NCBI RefSeq assembly: GCF_030818575.1
Contig: NZ_JAUTAL010000001.1
Coordinates: 3,968,001-4,032,000 of the forward strand
DNA: 64,000 bases
From: Chryseobacterium camelliae
Lineage (GTDB): Bacteria; Bacteroidota; Bacteroidia; Flavobacteriales; Weeksellaceae
Direction: 5' to 3'
Of this stretch, positions 8,161 to 17,360 are shown one piece after another (within the stretch, counting starts at the first letter, position 1; each line of letters opens with the position of its first letter). A model generated the notes under the pieces. It made no database searches and had not been told where the DNA came from. It saw nothing but the letters and a program-made list of their open reading frames with translations. A program made the position numbers and the translations under genes.

Positions 8161-10749
8161 TTGGCCAAAACCGTTTTCAAAAATATACTACAAATTTTAA
8201 TTATCCTAATTTTTAACAATTTTTTAGCACAGGAAAACCCCGGAAAATTGTCTGAAAATGCGGCTAATGATACCATTCCGAAGAGAGATACGATCGCTGT
8301 GAAAAAGGAGGCTCTGGAAGACGTGCTCAGGACCAAGGCAGACGACCAGCGAAGAGATGTTCCCAAAAAAATGACTTTCCTGAACAAGAATGCACAGGTA
8401 AAATATCAGGACATGCAGATTGATGCGGATTACATCTCCATTGATGATAATAAAAACCTTATTTATGCCCGTGGGAAACAGGATTCCCTGGGTAAGATTA
8501 TCGAGCCTGTAATTACAACCCAGGCAGGTAAAAAATACGAAACCGACCAGTTCAGCTACAATACCAAAACCAGGCAGGCTATTGCTTATAATGCCAGAAC
8601 GGAGGAAAGCCAGGGTGTGATTATAGCGAATAAAACGAAAAAGTACAATGACTCTGTCTTTGCCATGCGCCATGCATTGTACACTACGGACGAATATTTC
8701 CTGAAGAAAAAAGATACCGCTGCAGATTACCACCTGCTGGCATCCAACATCAAGCTTGTAAAGACCAAGCAAAAATCACAGATCATCACCGGTCCCATAC
8801 AGATGTATATAGAGCAGGTACCTACGCCGCTCATCATGCCTTTTGCAATTCTTCCGTTTTCAGATAAAAGGTCTGCCGGAATCCTCATTCCGAGTTTCGG
8901 AGAGCGGCAGGACGTAGGATTCTTCCTGAACGGACTGGGATATTACCAGCCCATCGGTGAGCATTTTGATCTCAAGGTGCTTGCGGACATTTATACAAAA
9001 GGGAGCTGGAACCTGAGACCTGAAATGAATTATGTAAAGAAATACAGGTATTCAGGAAATTTTGCTGCAGATATCGGAACTACAGTGCGTGGAATTAAAG
9101 GACTGGATAATTACAGCAAAAGCAGCACCTACAGGATTGCCTGGAGGCATACCCAGGATACCAAAGCCAATCCGTTTCTTACCTTTTCCGCATCGGTGGA
9201 TATCGTGAGCAATAAGTTTTACAACAATACCGTCAATAACAATTACATATTCAACCAGAATGTCCTGAACACCCAGCAGAACTCTACGGTAACGGTTACA
9301 AAAAGATTTCTTACACTTCCTATAACAATAACGGGGACGGCTTCGTACTCACAGAACTTCGCAACGGGTAATTCAGATCTCCGCCTTCCGCAGATGAATG
9401 TGGCCATCAACCAGTTTTACCTTTTTAAATCAAAGACGGGAGTAAGAAGAGGACTTATTGAAAACATTACCGTGAATACGGGATTCAACCTAACGAATTA
9501 TGTGCAGACCAATGAAGGGGAACTCTTTACTCAGGCGATGTGGGACAAACTCCAGACCGGTATTAAAAATAATATAGCGTTAGGAACCAATACCAGCTTT
9601 GCTAAATATTTTACATTCAGTCTCGCAGCCAATATCGATAATGCCTTAACCACAAAGACCACAAGGAAATACTATGATCCCTTAAAGAACATCACTGTTA
9701 ATGAAGTGGAAAAAGGAATTTCCGGGTATTCTACATTCTCTACCACGGCCAGTGTGCAGACCACATTATACGGGATGCTTAAGTTTAAAAAAGGGTCTGC
9801 CATTGAAGCGATCAGGCATATGATGACGCCGAGCATCGGATTTACCTATTCACCGGATTTCGGAGGGTCTAATTTCGGGTATTACAGGAATTATTATGAT
9901 GCCAACGGAGCATTGACACCCTATTCTATTTTTGACGGAGGTATTGTAGGAAGCCCTACCAGCGGAATGGTGGGAGCTTTAGGATTCAATATCGGAAACA
10001 ATATTGAAATGAAGGTAAGGTCTAAAAAGGATTCTACCGGCATCAAGAAGATGAAGCTTTTTGAATCCCTAAACCTTTCCGGGAACTATAACTTTGCTGC
10101 AAAGACGCATCCGTGGTCTGTGCTTACCGTAAACGGGCAGTCTTCCTTTTTCAATAATAAACTGAGTGTAAACACCTCATTATCCATAGACCCGTACCGC
10201 ATTATCTATATCCCTGGCCAGGAGGCCGGGATCAGGACTGAAAATTTCGGACACTTCAGTATCCAGGGATTCAATGTTCAGATGTCTTATCCTTTAAGCA
10301 ACGAAATCTTCGGAGAGAAGACAGATTATTCCAAAAAATATAAGACCAAAGGTGAGATCCGGAACGAAAACTACTATTTTGATGATGATAACTATGCGCA
10401 CTTTGAACAGGCATGGACGTTGAACATCAATGCGAATTATGCATTCACCAGAACGCTTGCTTCCCGTACGCCTAATAGGATCGCATCGGTGGGACTGGAC
10501 GGAAGTATCAAGCTTACGCCGTACTGGAATATCAACGGCAGTACCCATTATGATATGATTACCCAGCAGCTTGCGTATACAAGGATCGGTTTTGCCAGGG
10601 ACCAGCGAAGTTTCACGATCAATTTCAACTGGGTTCCTTTCGGACAGTACAAAGTATATGATTTTTTCATCGGGATCAAAGCCAACATCCTGAGCGATGC
10701 ACTGAAGTACAAAGACAGAAGCTTTACCCAGCCGAATGCTCCTTTCTAA
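8161..10749 (+). CDS. lptD: putative LPS assembly outer-membrane protein LptD
   Basis: An 862-residue protein of the LptD family, which forms the outer-membrane barrel that inserts lipopolysaccharide. A signal peptide (to FLAQ, residue 24) is followed by an LptA/OstA-like beta-jellyroll at about 70-230 (VKYQDMQIDADYISID, LIYARGK), then a long beta-barrel rich in alternating aromatic residues that ends near the C-terminus. I see no cysteine anywhere, so the disulfide pair used by E. coli LptD is absent, as is common in this phylum. The start is TTG: the frame is closed by TAA at 8149 and no ATG is available before the signal peptide. The TAATTTTG box supports it. Confidence 0.9.
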   Translation: MAKTVFKNILQILIILIFNNFLAQENPGKLSENAANDTIPKRDTIAVKKEALEDVLRTKADDQRRDVPKKMTFLNKNAQVKYQDMQIDADYISIDDNKNLIYARGKQDSLGKIIEPVITTQAGKKYETDQFSYNTKTRQAIAYNARTEESQGVIIANKTKKYNDSVFAMRHALYTTDEYFLKKKDTAADYHLLASNIKLVKTKQKSQIITGPIQMYIEQVPTPLIMPFAILPFSDKRSAGILIPSFGERQDVGFFLNGLGYYQPIGEHFDLKVLADIYTKGSWNLRPEMNYVKKYRYSGNFAADIGTTVRGIKGLDNYSKSSTYRIAWRHTQDTKANPFLTFSASVDIVSNKFYNNTVNNNYIFNQNVLNTQQNSTVTVTKRFLTLPITITGTASYSQNFATGNSDLRLPQMNVAINQFYLFKSKTGVRRGLIENITVNTGFNLTNYVQTNEGELFTQAMWDKLQTGIKNNIALGTNTSFAKYFTFSLAANIDNALTTKTTRKYYDPLKNITVNEVEKGISGYSTFSTTASVQTTLYGMLKFKKGSAIEAIRHMMTPSIGFTYSPDFGGSNFGYYRNYYDANGALTPYSIFDGGIVGSPTSGMVGALGFNIGNNIEMKVRSKKDSTGIKKMKLFESLNLSGNYNFAAKTHPWSVLTVNGQSSFFNNKLSVNTSLSIDPYRIIYIPGQEAGIRTENFGHFSIQGFNVQMSYPLSNEIFGEKTDYSKKYKTKGEIRNENYYFDDDNYAHFEQAWTLNINANYAFTRTLASRTPNRIASVGLDGSIKLTPYWNINGSTHYDMITQQLAYTRIGFARDQRSFTINFNWVPFGQYKVYDFFIGIKANILSDALKYKDRSFTQPNAPF

Positions 10750-10754
10750 TTGGA

Positions 10755-10785
10755 TTGATATTTGTAAATATAAATTTTATATTTG
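10755..10785 (+). promoter_or_regulatory. promoter of ridA
   Basis: TTG (10755-10757), a 20-base spacer and TATATTTG (10778-10785). RNA would start about 14 bases before the ridA ATG. Confidence 0.6.
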
Positions 10786-10803
10786 CACCCAAAATAAACT
10801 CTA

Positions 10804-11184
10804 ATGAAACAAGTAATCAATACAGTGAATGCGCCTGCAGCTATCGGGCCTTATTCCCAAGCTAATATGGCTAACGGTGTTTTGTATATTTCAGGGCAGA
10901 TCCCTGTAGACCCGGCTACAGGTAAACTGGTGGAAGGAATTGAAAAAGAAACGCATCAGGTTATGAAAAACCTGGAGGCCATTCTTACAGAAGCCGGAAT
11001 GACTTTTAAAAATGTGGTAAAAGCTACTATTTTCCTTAAAAGCATGGATGATTTCGCTGTAATGAATGATATTTATGCTTCTTACCTTGATGCAGACAGC
11101 TATCCCGCAAGAGAAACAGTACAGGTTTCATGCCTTCCTAAAAATGTGGATATTGAAATCTCTATGATTGCCCATCAGGATTAA
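10804..11184 (+). CDS. ridA: RidA family reactive-intermediate deaminase
   Basis: A 126-residue cytosolic trimeric enzyme that hydrolyses 2-aminoacrylate and related imines from PLP enzymes, which protects them from damage. The family pattern is complete: AIGPYSQA at 13-20, LYISGQIPVDP at 27-37, and the substrate carboxylate-binding Arg103 in YPARETVQV. The length is standard. Only 3 bases separate it from the next membrane-protein gene, so the two probably share a transcript that ends at the hairpin at 11644. Confidence 0.96.
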   Translation: MKQVINTVNAPAAIGPYSQANMANGVLYISGQIPVDPATGKLVEGIEKETHQVMKNLEAILTEAGMTFKNVVKATIFLKSMDDFAVMNDIYASYLDADSYPARETVQVSCLPKNVDIEISMIAHQD

Positions 11185-11187
11185 TTC

Positions 11188-11643
11188 ATGAGCTTTATAA
11201 GAAATACATTTGCGATTCTGGTAGGCCTTGGCATAGCAGCGCTTACCATTACCCTTGGAATAAGGGTGTTTCCGCAATGGGTTACTTTTGATGCATTTGC
11301 TCCCTTTGAACACTGGCAGCATTTTCTTGAAAGCATGCAGGGCGAAGACGCATTTTTCGGCTTCCTGCTGTTTATTTCAGGTTTGGGTACTACCATCGGA
11401 GGTGTGGCAACAGCCATCATCGTCAAATATGCGAAGGTTGCCTATGCTATTCTTATCGGTTTCATCATGCTGTTCATCGCTATGCTGGATGTTATTGTTT
11501 TTCCTTATCATCCTACATTTTACAAGATTTCCATTTTTCTGACGTTTTTTCCATTTTCATGGATCGGCGGAAAAATAGTGGAAGTCATCTACGAAAAGAA
11601 AAAAAGAAGGATGCTCGCTGAAAAGATCATCAAACGACAATAA
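11188..11643 (+). CDS. four-helix membrane protein, unknown function
   Basis: A 151-residue protein with four hydrophobic spans (about 6-26, 56-78, 83-103, 111-130) and a basic C-terminal tail (EKKKRRMLAEKIIKRQ) that should face the cytoplasm. I do not recognise a named family. It starts 3 bases after ridA and is probably translated from the same mRNA. Confidence 0.75.
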   Translation: MSFIRNTFAILVGLGIAALTITLGIRVFPQWVTFDAFAPFEHWQHFLESMQGEDAFFGFLLFISGLGTTIGGVATAIIVKYAKVAYAILIGFIMLFIAMLDVIVFPYHPTFYKISIFLTFFPFSWIGGKIVEVIYEKKKRRMLAEKIIKRQ

Positions 11644-11670
11644 GAAAACGCTGCAATTTGCAGCGTTTTC
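11644..11670. terminator. bidirectional terminator between the ridA unit and degP
   Basis: An 11-bp perfect stem GAAAACGCTGC (11644-11654) / GCAGCGTTTTC (11660-11670) with A and T runs inside the stem, placed between convergent genes. Confidence 0.8.
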
Positions 11671-11703
11671 TGGTATAAAAGTGAGTTGTTTGAATTGATG
11701 ATC

Positions 11704-13233
11704 TTATGGCATTTTGAATCCTTTCGTATAGATCCTTCCGTATTCATCCACAAATTTTACCTGTACATTACCCTGGTACTTATCCAGTATTTTTTCCACG
11801 TCTTTCTGCGAGTTTACCGGCTTACCGTTGATTTCTACAATGATGTAATTATCTACAATCCCGATCTTCGCCATTTCACCTCCTTCCATAACGTTTTTGG
11901 CAACCACACCGCTGTTCAGTCCATAGTCTGTTTTGAAACGGTCACTAAGATTATCGAATTCAGCTCCGATCTTTTCCGTCACGCTGAGGTCCGCTTTCGT
12001 TCTGGTAGAAGTGCCGCCTTTCTGGTCTTTCAGTGTTACTGTAGTGGTGTATTCCTTACCATTTCTCAGGTAGGTGACCATTACCTTGTCCCCAGGGCGT
12101 TTGCTTCCGATGGATACTGAAAGGTCAGAGAAATCTGTGATCGGGAAACTGTCAACTTTAGTGATGATGTCTCCGGCTTTAAGACCTGCATCTTCAGCCC
12201 CGCTGTTTTCTCCGAAACCGGTTACAAACACTCCGGAACCTGCTTTAATATTGGTTTTTTTCTGCTTGTTGTAAGCCGCTACCTGCATTTCATCGGAAAG
12301 GTCTAAAGAAGTTACCCCCAGGAATCCTCTCTGTACGATACCGAATTTCTTAATGTCTTCAATAATTTTTCTGGCCAGGTTAGACGGAACGGCAAATCCG
12401 TACCCCTGATAATATCCTGTTGTAGACTGGATTGCCGAGTTGATCCCGATCAGGTCTCCGTTGGTATTCACCAATGCACCTCCTGAGTTACCCGGATTAA
12501 TGGCCGCATCGGTCTGGATGAAGCTCTCAATAGGATTTGCGGCTTTGCCCTGTGAACCTAAAATTCCGATCCCTCTTCCTTTAGCAGAAATGATTCCGGC
12601 GGTAACCGTTGAATTAAGTCCGAGCGGGTTTCCTACAGCCAGTACCCATTGGCCCACTTCAATATTATCAGAATTGGCAAAGTTCAGATAAGGAAGTCCT
12701 TTTTCTTCGATTTTAAGAAGGGAAATGTCCGTATTAGGATCTGTGCCCACCAAAGTGGCGATGTATGATTTTTTATTGCTTAATACAACTTCCAGTTTGT
12801 TGGCTCCGGCTACCACGTGGTTATTGGAAATGATATATCCGTCCGGCGAGATGATCACCCCTGATCCCATTCCTGATGGCATATTGTCCGGAACCTGCTG
12901 TTGCTGTCTCTGCCTCTGCTGTCCTCTGCCTCCGAAAGGATCCCCAAAGAAAAAGTCAAACAGATCCTGTTCAGATGCCCTGCTTGTTGACCTATTCTGG
13001 TAGTTTTTGATAGTTACCACAGCCGGAACGGTTGTTTTGGCAGCCTTTACGAAGTCATCGCCTACAGCTGCCGTATTCATGCCGACAAACGAGGTATTGG
13101 CAGACTTGGTAAAATAAGACTGATCCTCCGTATTGGACTTATGATCTAAAAATTGTAATGTGCCCACCGTAGTGGCTCCTGATAAAACACCTACTACAGC
13201 AAATGGTAATAGTTTTTTTAAAGTACTCTTCAT
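11704..13233 (-). CDS. degP: Do-family periplasmic serine protease (DegP/HtrA)
   Basis: A 509-residue trypsin-like protease and chaperone for misfolded envelope proteins. A membrane-anchoring or signal segment (residues 5-29) and a Gln/Arg-rich loop (104-113) precede the protease domain with the triad His139 (SNNHVVAG), Asp169 (NTDISLL) and Ser250 (NPGNSGGA). Two PDZ domains follow, at about 305-395 (GFLGVTSLDLS) and 420-509 (DNYIIVEINGKPV). The start at 13233 (MKSTLKKLL) is preferred over an in-frame ATG at 13275 because the TAAATTTG box at 13295-13288 would begin RNA near 13282, which leaves a normal leader only for the shorter form. Confidence 0.94.
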   Translation of the reverse strand: MKSTLKKLLPFAVVGVLSGATTVGTLQFLDHKSNTEDQSYFTKSANTSFVGMNTAAVGDDFVKAAKTTVPAVVTIKNYQNRSTSRASEQDLFDFFFGDPFGGRGQQRQRQQQQVPDNMPSGMGSGVIISPDGYIISNNHVVAGANKLEVVLSNKKSYIATLVGTDPNTDISLLKIEEKGLPYLNFANSDNIEVGQWVLAVGNPLGLNSTVTAGIISAKGRGIGILGSQGKAANPIESFIQTDAAINPGNSGGALVNTNGDLIGINSAIQSTTGYYQGYGFAVPSNLARKIIEDIKKFGIVQRGFLGVTSLDLSDEMQVAAYNKQKKTNIKAGSGVFVTGFGENSGAEDAGLKAGDIITKVDSFPITDFSDLSVSIGSKRPGDKVMVTYLRNGKEYTTTVTLKDQKGGTSTRTKADLSVTEKIGAEFDNLSDRFKTDYGLNSGVVAKNVMEGGEMAKIGIVDNYIIVEINGKPVNSQKDVEKILDKYQGNVQVKFVDEYGRIYTKGFKMP

Positions 13234-13287
13234 TTGTATATCTTTCTTTGTTATTTTATGATACTGATTTTTCATTTTAATCTAAAA

Positions 13288-13295
13288 CAAATTTA
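13288..13295 (-). promoter_or_regulatory. -7 box of degP
   Basis: TAAATTTG on the - strand, about 50 bases before the chosen start. The -33 element is not obvious. Confidence 0.5.
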
Positions 13296-13575
13296 ATGCT
13301 AAATAAGTATGCACTTGGCATGCAATGTTTCATTTTTAACTAAAATTTAACGGGAATAGGAAAGCTTTATGCATTTTGTCATAATTTGGGAATTAGCATT
13401 AACAAATCTTAAAATATTATTAAGGACAAAATGTCATATTGCTATTGTTGGATACTGAATTCGTGTTGAAGGTTAAATCCGGAACGGAATTTTAGATGGC
13501 CCCGTTAAGTTAGGGCTTGAATTGATATTTCACGGAATGAAATTTTATGGAATAGGAGAAATTCATTAAAATGGT
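13296..13575. other. intergenic region between degP and trhO
   Basis: Divergent spacer of about 340 bases in all. I see no ORF, RNA gene or strong hairpin in it apart from the promoter boxes at each end. Confidence 0.5.
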
Positions 13576-13583
13576 TATCTTTG
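13576..13583 (+). promoter_or_regulatory. -7 box of trhO
   Basis: TATCTTTG matches TAnnTTTG, 34 bases before the trhO ATG. Confidence 0.5.
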
Positions 13584-13617
13584 CAAAAATTTTTTTCTCA
13601 CTTAAACCGTTTATAGC

Positions 13618-14985
13618 ATGCAACTGTATAACACCTTAAGCGCAGAAGAAAGAGCTCAGCTTATTGATGAAGCCGGTAAGGAACGCCTTACATTGTCTTT
13701 CTATGCGTATGCCAAAATTCAAGATCCCAAAAAATTTCGCGACGAATTATTTATAGCCTGGAATGCCCTTGATGCATTGGGCCGTATTTATGTTGCACAC
13801 GAAGGAATCAATGCTCAGATGAGTGTTCCTGCAGATCAGTTTGAAGCATTTCGCAATACACTGGAAGCATATGATTTCATGAAAGGCATCCGCCTGAATG
13901 TTGCGGTAGAACAGGATAACCATTCTTTCCTGAAGCTCACCATAAAAGTAAGAAATAAGATTGTTGCCGACGGGCTGAATGACGAAACCTTTGATGTGAC
14001 AAACAAGGGAGTCCATCTAAAGGCTAAGGAGTTTAATGAACTGCTGGAAGATCCCAACACCATTGTTGTGGATTTCAGAAACCATTATGAAAGCGAAGTA
14101 GGACACTTTGAAGGCGCCATCACACCTGATGTGGAAAATTTCCGGGAAAGCCTGCCGATCATCAACGACCAGTTACAGGATTTCAAAGAAGATAAGAACC
14201 TGCTCATGTACTGTACCGGCGGAATCCGTTGTGAAAAAGCGAGTGCCTATTTTAAACATCAGGGTTTTAAAAATGTGTACCAGCTGGAAGGGGGTATCAT
14301 TGAATACACACGCCAGATTAAAGAAGAAGGTATCCCGAGCAAATTCATCGGTAAGAATTTTGTATTTGATCATCGCCTGGGAGAGCGTATTACGGATGAT
14401 ATCATTGCCCAGTGCCACCAATGTGGTAAACCATGTGACAATCATACGAACTGTGCGAATGACGCCTGCCATTTATTATTCATCCAGTGTGATGAGTGTA
14501 AGGCGGCCATGGAAAACTGCTGTTCCACAGAATGCCTGGAAACGATTCACCTGCCATGGGAGCAACAGGTTGCTTTAAGAAAAGGACTTCAGGTAGGCAA
14601 TAAAGTTTTCAGGAAAGGAAAATCGGAAGCGCTCAAATTCAAACATTCCGGAGAGCGTTCAACACAGACCCTGGCTAAAGCAGCAAAAGCTGAAACGAAA
14701 GACATCCGTCAGAAAATTAAGGTTAAAAAGACATTGATCGGAAAAGCCGAACATTATTATTCAAAGTCAAAAATTGCCCAGTTTTTAATTGAAAACGACG
14801 GACTGTCAGTAGGAGACAAGATCTTGATTTCAGGACCTACAACGGGCGACCAGGAAGTAAGCGTTACTCAGATTTTTGTAAATGGAAATTTCAGCGATAC
14901 CGCGGTAGCGGGTGATCAGATCACTTTTGAACTTCCGTTCAGAGTTCGTTTATCGGATAAATTATACAAGATCCTGAACACTTAA
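13618..14985 (+). CDS. trhO: tRNA uridine-34 hydroxylase TrhO (rhodanese type) with an extra C-terminal barrel
   Basis: A 455-residue enzyme of the YceA/TrhO family that makes 5-hydroxyuridine at tRNA position 34 with O2. The N-terminal ferredoxin-like part (1-120, with HEGINAQMSV) is followed by a rhodanese domain with the catalytic loop CTGGIRCEKAS at 199-209 and a Cys-rich segment at 266-305 (CHQC, CANDAC, CDEC, CCSTEC) that may bind metal. Family members are often near 320-350 residues. Here a Lys-rich linker (335-372) leads to an additional domain at 373-453 (IGKAEHYYSKSKIAQF, LSVGDKILISGPTTGDQEV, AGDQITFEL) that strongly recalls the C-terminal barrel of U32 peptidase-family proteins such as TrhP/YegQ. 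The next gene starts 14 bases later. Confidence 0.92.
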   Translation: MQLYNTLSAEERAQLIDEAGKERLTLSFYAYAKIQDPKKFRDELFIAWNALDALGRIYVAHEGINAQMSVPADQFEAFRNTLEAYDFMKGIRLNVAVEQDNHSFLKLTIKVRNKIVADGLNDETFDVTNKGVHLKAKEFNELLEDPNTIVVDFRNHYESEVGHFEGAITPDVENFRESLPIINDQLQDFKEDKNLLMYCTGGIRCEKASAYFKHQGFKNVYQLEGGIIEYTRQIKEEGIPSKFIGKNFVFDHRLGERITDDIIAQCHQCGKPCDNHTNCANDACHLLFIQCDECKAAMENCCSTECLETIHLPWEQQVALRKGLQVGNKVFRKGKSEALKFKHSGERSTQTLAKAAKAETKDIRQKIKVKKTLIGKAEHYYSKSKIAQFLIENDGLSVGDKILISGPTTGDQEVSVTQIFVNGNFSDTAVAGDQITFELPFRVRLSDKLYKILNT

Positions 14986-14999
14986 AATGCAGAATTGTG

Positions 15000-15575
15000 A
15001 TGCTTAAAGCAGAACTCAGGAAAAAATATATGCAGAAAAGACAAGCCTTATCAATTGATGAGGCTTTCCTGTTATCTGAAGCTGTCTTCATGAATTTTAC
15101 AGCTTATTTCAATCCCCTTCCCGGGCAGTCGGTACATATTTTTATTCCGATCAGAAAGTTCAGGGAAATAGATACCCAACCGTTTATTGATTATTGCCTA
15201 AGCAGGGGCATCCGTGTTTTTGTTCCTAAGGTGGACGGCACCAGGATGATCTCCGTAGAAATAACAGAGGAAACTGTTTTTGCAGTTAATCATTGGGGGA
15301 TTTCTGAACCGGTTTCTGATCAGGATGCCGGATTTTCTCATTTTGACTATATTATTACCCCGCTGTTGTACGCGGATAATAAGGGGAATAGGGTAGGATA
15401 TGGAAAAGGCTTTTATGATAGCCTGTTCAGCAGCCTTTCCGGGGAATCCAAAAAAATCGGGATCAATTACTTTAATCCCGATGAGCTGATAGAAGATGTC
15501 TGGGAATATGATATTCCTCTGGATTATTTGGTAACGCCTACGGAAGTGCTGTCCTTTTTAAGCGGTGGTGAATAG
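15000..15575 (+). CDS. 5-formyltetrahydrofolate cyclo-ligase
   Basis: A 191-residue cytosolic enzyme that converts 5-formyl-THF to 5,10-methenyl-THF with ATP. Basic N-terminal helix (MLKAELRKKYMQKRQALS), the folate-site region VHIFIPIRKFREIDTQP, and the ATP-binding signature GNRVGYGKGFYD near 131-142. ATG at 15000 is chosen over the GTG one codon earlier. The gene overlaps the convergent lipoprotein gene by 52 bases at its 3' end. It is probably co-transcribed with trhO. Confidence 0.93.
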   Translation: MLKAELRKKYMQKRQALSIDEAFLLSEAVFMNFTAYFNPLPGQSVHIFIPIRKFREIDTQPFIDYCLSRGIRVFVPKVDGTRMISVEITEETVFAVNHWGISEPVSDQDAGFSHFDYIITPLLYADNKGNRVGYGKGFYDSLFSSLSGESKKIGINYFNPDELIEDVWEYDIPLDYLVTPTEVLSFLSGGE

Positions 15576-16108
15576 AAATTCAGGAAGTAAAATTTAAATT
15601 CCTTCTTAAACTGGATCGGCTTGGAAACCAGAATATACTGGGCATTCTTTTCAAAGTTTCCCAAAGACCTGTTTTTATCATCAAAGTATTCCACATTGAA
15701 ACGGGCAAAATCCAGCGTATCCTCCTTGTAATAATCTTTATACACTTCCAGGTTGATCACCTTTGCTGTTTTTACCTTCATGCTGTCCAACTCGCGGAAA
15801 AGCCTGTTGAAAGTAAGGCTGTCCGGTTTATGGAAATAACTTTGCATCTGGGAATAGATGACACTGTCGATTTCAGTCTTCCTGTTTCCGGATAGGTACA
15901 ACGTGGAAAGATCCAGCAGTTCCTGTACCTTTTGTCTGGTAATGAAATTGATGGCCTGAGCGCTGTCCATCTGTACTGCCGGATAGCTGGCTTTATTGTT
16001 GCTGTTTCGCAGCTTATCAAGGTCGCTCACCTCTGTTGTTTTCTTGTTACAGGCAATCAGGGAGCAGACTAATATTGCAAAAAGTAAAAAGTTATTGTTT
16101 ATTTTCAT
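15524..16108 (-). CDS. small lipoprotein, unknown function
   Basis: A 194-residue predicted lipoprotein. The signal peptide MKINNNFLLFAILVCSLIAC ends at lipobox Cys20. The mature part is helical, then beta (LTFNRLFRELDSMKVKTAKV, FKFYFLNFYSPPL), and resembles no family I can name. The start at 16108 is preferred over an ATG four codons upstream because it gives a normal signal peptide. It follows the membrane protein at 16092-17255 on the same strand, whose last codons overlap its beginning by 17 bases, so the pair is likely co-translated. The 3' end overlaps the cyclo-ligase gene antisense. Confidence 0.75.
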   Translation of the reverse strand: MKINNNFLLFAILVCSLIACNKKTTEVSDLDKLRNSNNKASYPAVQMDSAQAINFITRQKVQELLDLSTLYLSGNRKTEIDSVIYSQMQSYFHKPDSLTFNRLFRELDSMKVKTAKVINLEVYKDYYKEDTLDFARFNVEYFDDKNRSLGNFEKNAQYILVSKPIQFKKEFKFYFLNFYSPPLKKDSTSVGVTK

Positions 16109-17255
16109 TTGTACTTGCAATTTTAAATTTGATGGATACTATTTTTCCTTTGTCTTTTTTCATCTCGATCACACTCAAATTCTTCAGCGAGGTGGTTGGA
16201 GTGGTGACCAGGGTAATGTATTTCTGTTTGTCGAGGGTTTCGATACCGTAGGTTGCATTGTCGTATACCTGGTAAATGATGGCATGGTCGCTGATGAGGT
16301 TCTCCAGCTGTTTCCGTTTCTGTTTCAGGAGTTCAGGGTTTCCGTTGGCATCCTTTACAGAGAAGTAATTAACGGCCATTTTATAGTCATCAGGCTTCAG
16401 CTCGATCATTTCCTTATCAGGGGCGGTCTCCAGATTCCTGTTGACATCTAGAGTCTCGTAGAAAGGAGCACTGATTTGCATTTTAAGGATTTTGTCCTTT
16501 GTAGAATACTCAAAACATTCTCCGGGCTTGATCTTATACAGCATGGGCGATTCGTTTTCTTTGATGACCTTAATTTCAAGTGTATTGATCACATTGACAC
16601 CCCTGTCCGCATCGGTAAAGCAGAATGTGTAATTTTTAGAAAAAAGTTCATCTTTGAAACCTAATACTCCTGAAATCGTAACTAAAACAGCTGTTACCAT
16701 AATCCATGCATTCTTTCTGAAGAAATTCTTCTCTTGAGAAACAACCGTTGGTGAAGAAGAAGAGGTAATTGTTGCTTTACTGTTAAGTGTTTGATTTTCA
16801 GAACTACTTTTTTGTAAATCGGGATTTTCGGGTTGTTTCCGGACTGCTTTTTCAGCATTATGATCTTCTTTTTGAAGTTCCGGACTTGAATATGTGAAAT
16901 TTTCCAATTCCTGTATTTCCTCCTCGTTGATTTCCTCATCCTGCTGTAGCAGCTCACCGGCAAAAAGATGTTGTTTTTTAAACTCGTACCAGGAGTCATA
17001 ACCCGCATAAATACTCAATAAATTAAGCATGTCTATCCTGGGCAGCTTTGTTACAGGTGAGTTTTTGAAATAGGTGTAAAAAGACTTCTCGCTGATGTTC
17101 CCTTTGGCTTTTTTGCGCAAGTCTTCCTGAAAATATATGATATCAATCCCTTTCCACTTTGAAATATCATCATGAGAAGGGGTGTATTCTTTCAGATATT
17201 GAGCCTGAACCTCTTTTTTCAGCTGCTCAAAATGTAGTAGGTCTAAATCAGTCAA
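16092..17255 (-). CDS. membrane protein with helical N-terminal domain, unknown function
   Basis: A 387-residue protein starting at TTG (TTG ACT GAT TTA). An N-terminal cytoplasmic domain of about 110 residues (FEQLKKEVQAQYLKEY, WKGIDIIYFQEDLRKKAKG, SFYTYFKN) is followed by an acidic, Ser/Gln-rich linker, one transmembrane helix at about 186-204 (AWIMVTAVLVTISGVLGF) and a periplasmic beta domain. The layout resembles a membrane-bound sensor or regulator, but I recognise no domain. The frame stays open upstream to 17420, but a TTG-N20-TACCTTTG promoter lies inside that stretch and would begin RNA near 17309, so the shorter start fits better. Confidence 0.7.
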   Translation of the reverse strand: MTDLDLLHFEQLKKEVQAQYLKEYTPSHDDISKWKGIDIIYFQEDLRKKAKGNISEKSFYTYFKNSPVTKLPRIDMLNLLSIYAGYDSWYEFKKQHLFAGELLQQDEEINEEEIQELENFTYSSPELQKEDHNAEKAVRKQPENPDLQKSSSENQTLNSKATITSSSSPTVVSQEKNFFRKNAWIMVTAVLVTISGVLGFKDELFSKNYTFCFTDADRGVNVINTLEIKVIKENESPMLYKIKPGECFEYSTKDKILKMQISAPFYETLDVNRNLETAPDKEMIELKPDDYKMAVNYFSVKDANGNPELLKQKRKQLENLISDHAIIYQVYDNATYGIETLDKQKYITLVTTPTTSLKNLSVIEMKKDKGKIVSIKFKIASTNENKQ

Positions 17256-17314
17256 TCCGTTAAATATAATTAATTTATTGATTATCAGTAGTATTAATTT
17301 GTAAAACTGTTTTA

Positions 17315-17345
17315 CAAAGGTATTACAATTATTTTTCCTAAACAA
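17315..17345 (-). promoter_or_regulatory. promoter of the 16092-17255 gene
   Basis: On the - strand, TTG (17345-17343), a 20-base spacer and TACCTTTG (17322-17315). A mirror-image TACCTTTG for the opposite gene lies at 17361-17368. Confidence 0.6.
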
Positions 17346-17360
17346 GTTTGATAACTGCTC

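Noticed and set aside
8224..8772. 182-codon frame on the - strand opposite lptD
   Set aside because: Antisense shadow of lptD with a composition typical of complementary coding DNA and no start signals.
11686..12120. 144-codon frame on the + strand opposite degP
   Set aside because: It lies wholly antisense to a well-supported protease gene and shows no domain or start context.
13234..13275. 14-codon N-terminal extension of degP
   Set aside because: The predicted RNA start leaves almost no leader for it, and the signal segment begins at MKSTLKKLL.
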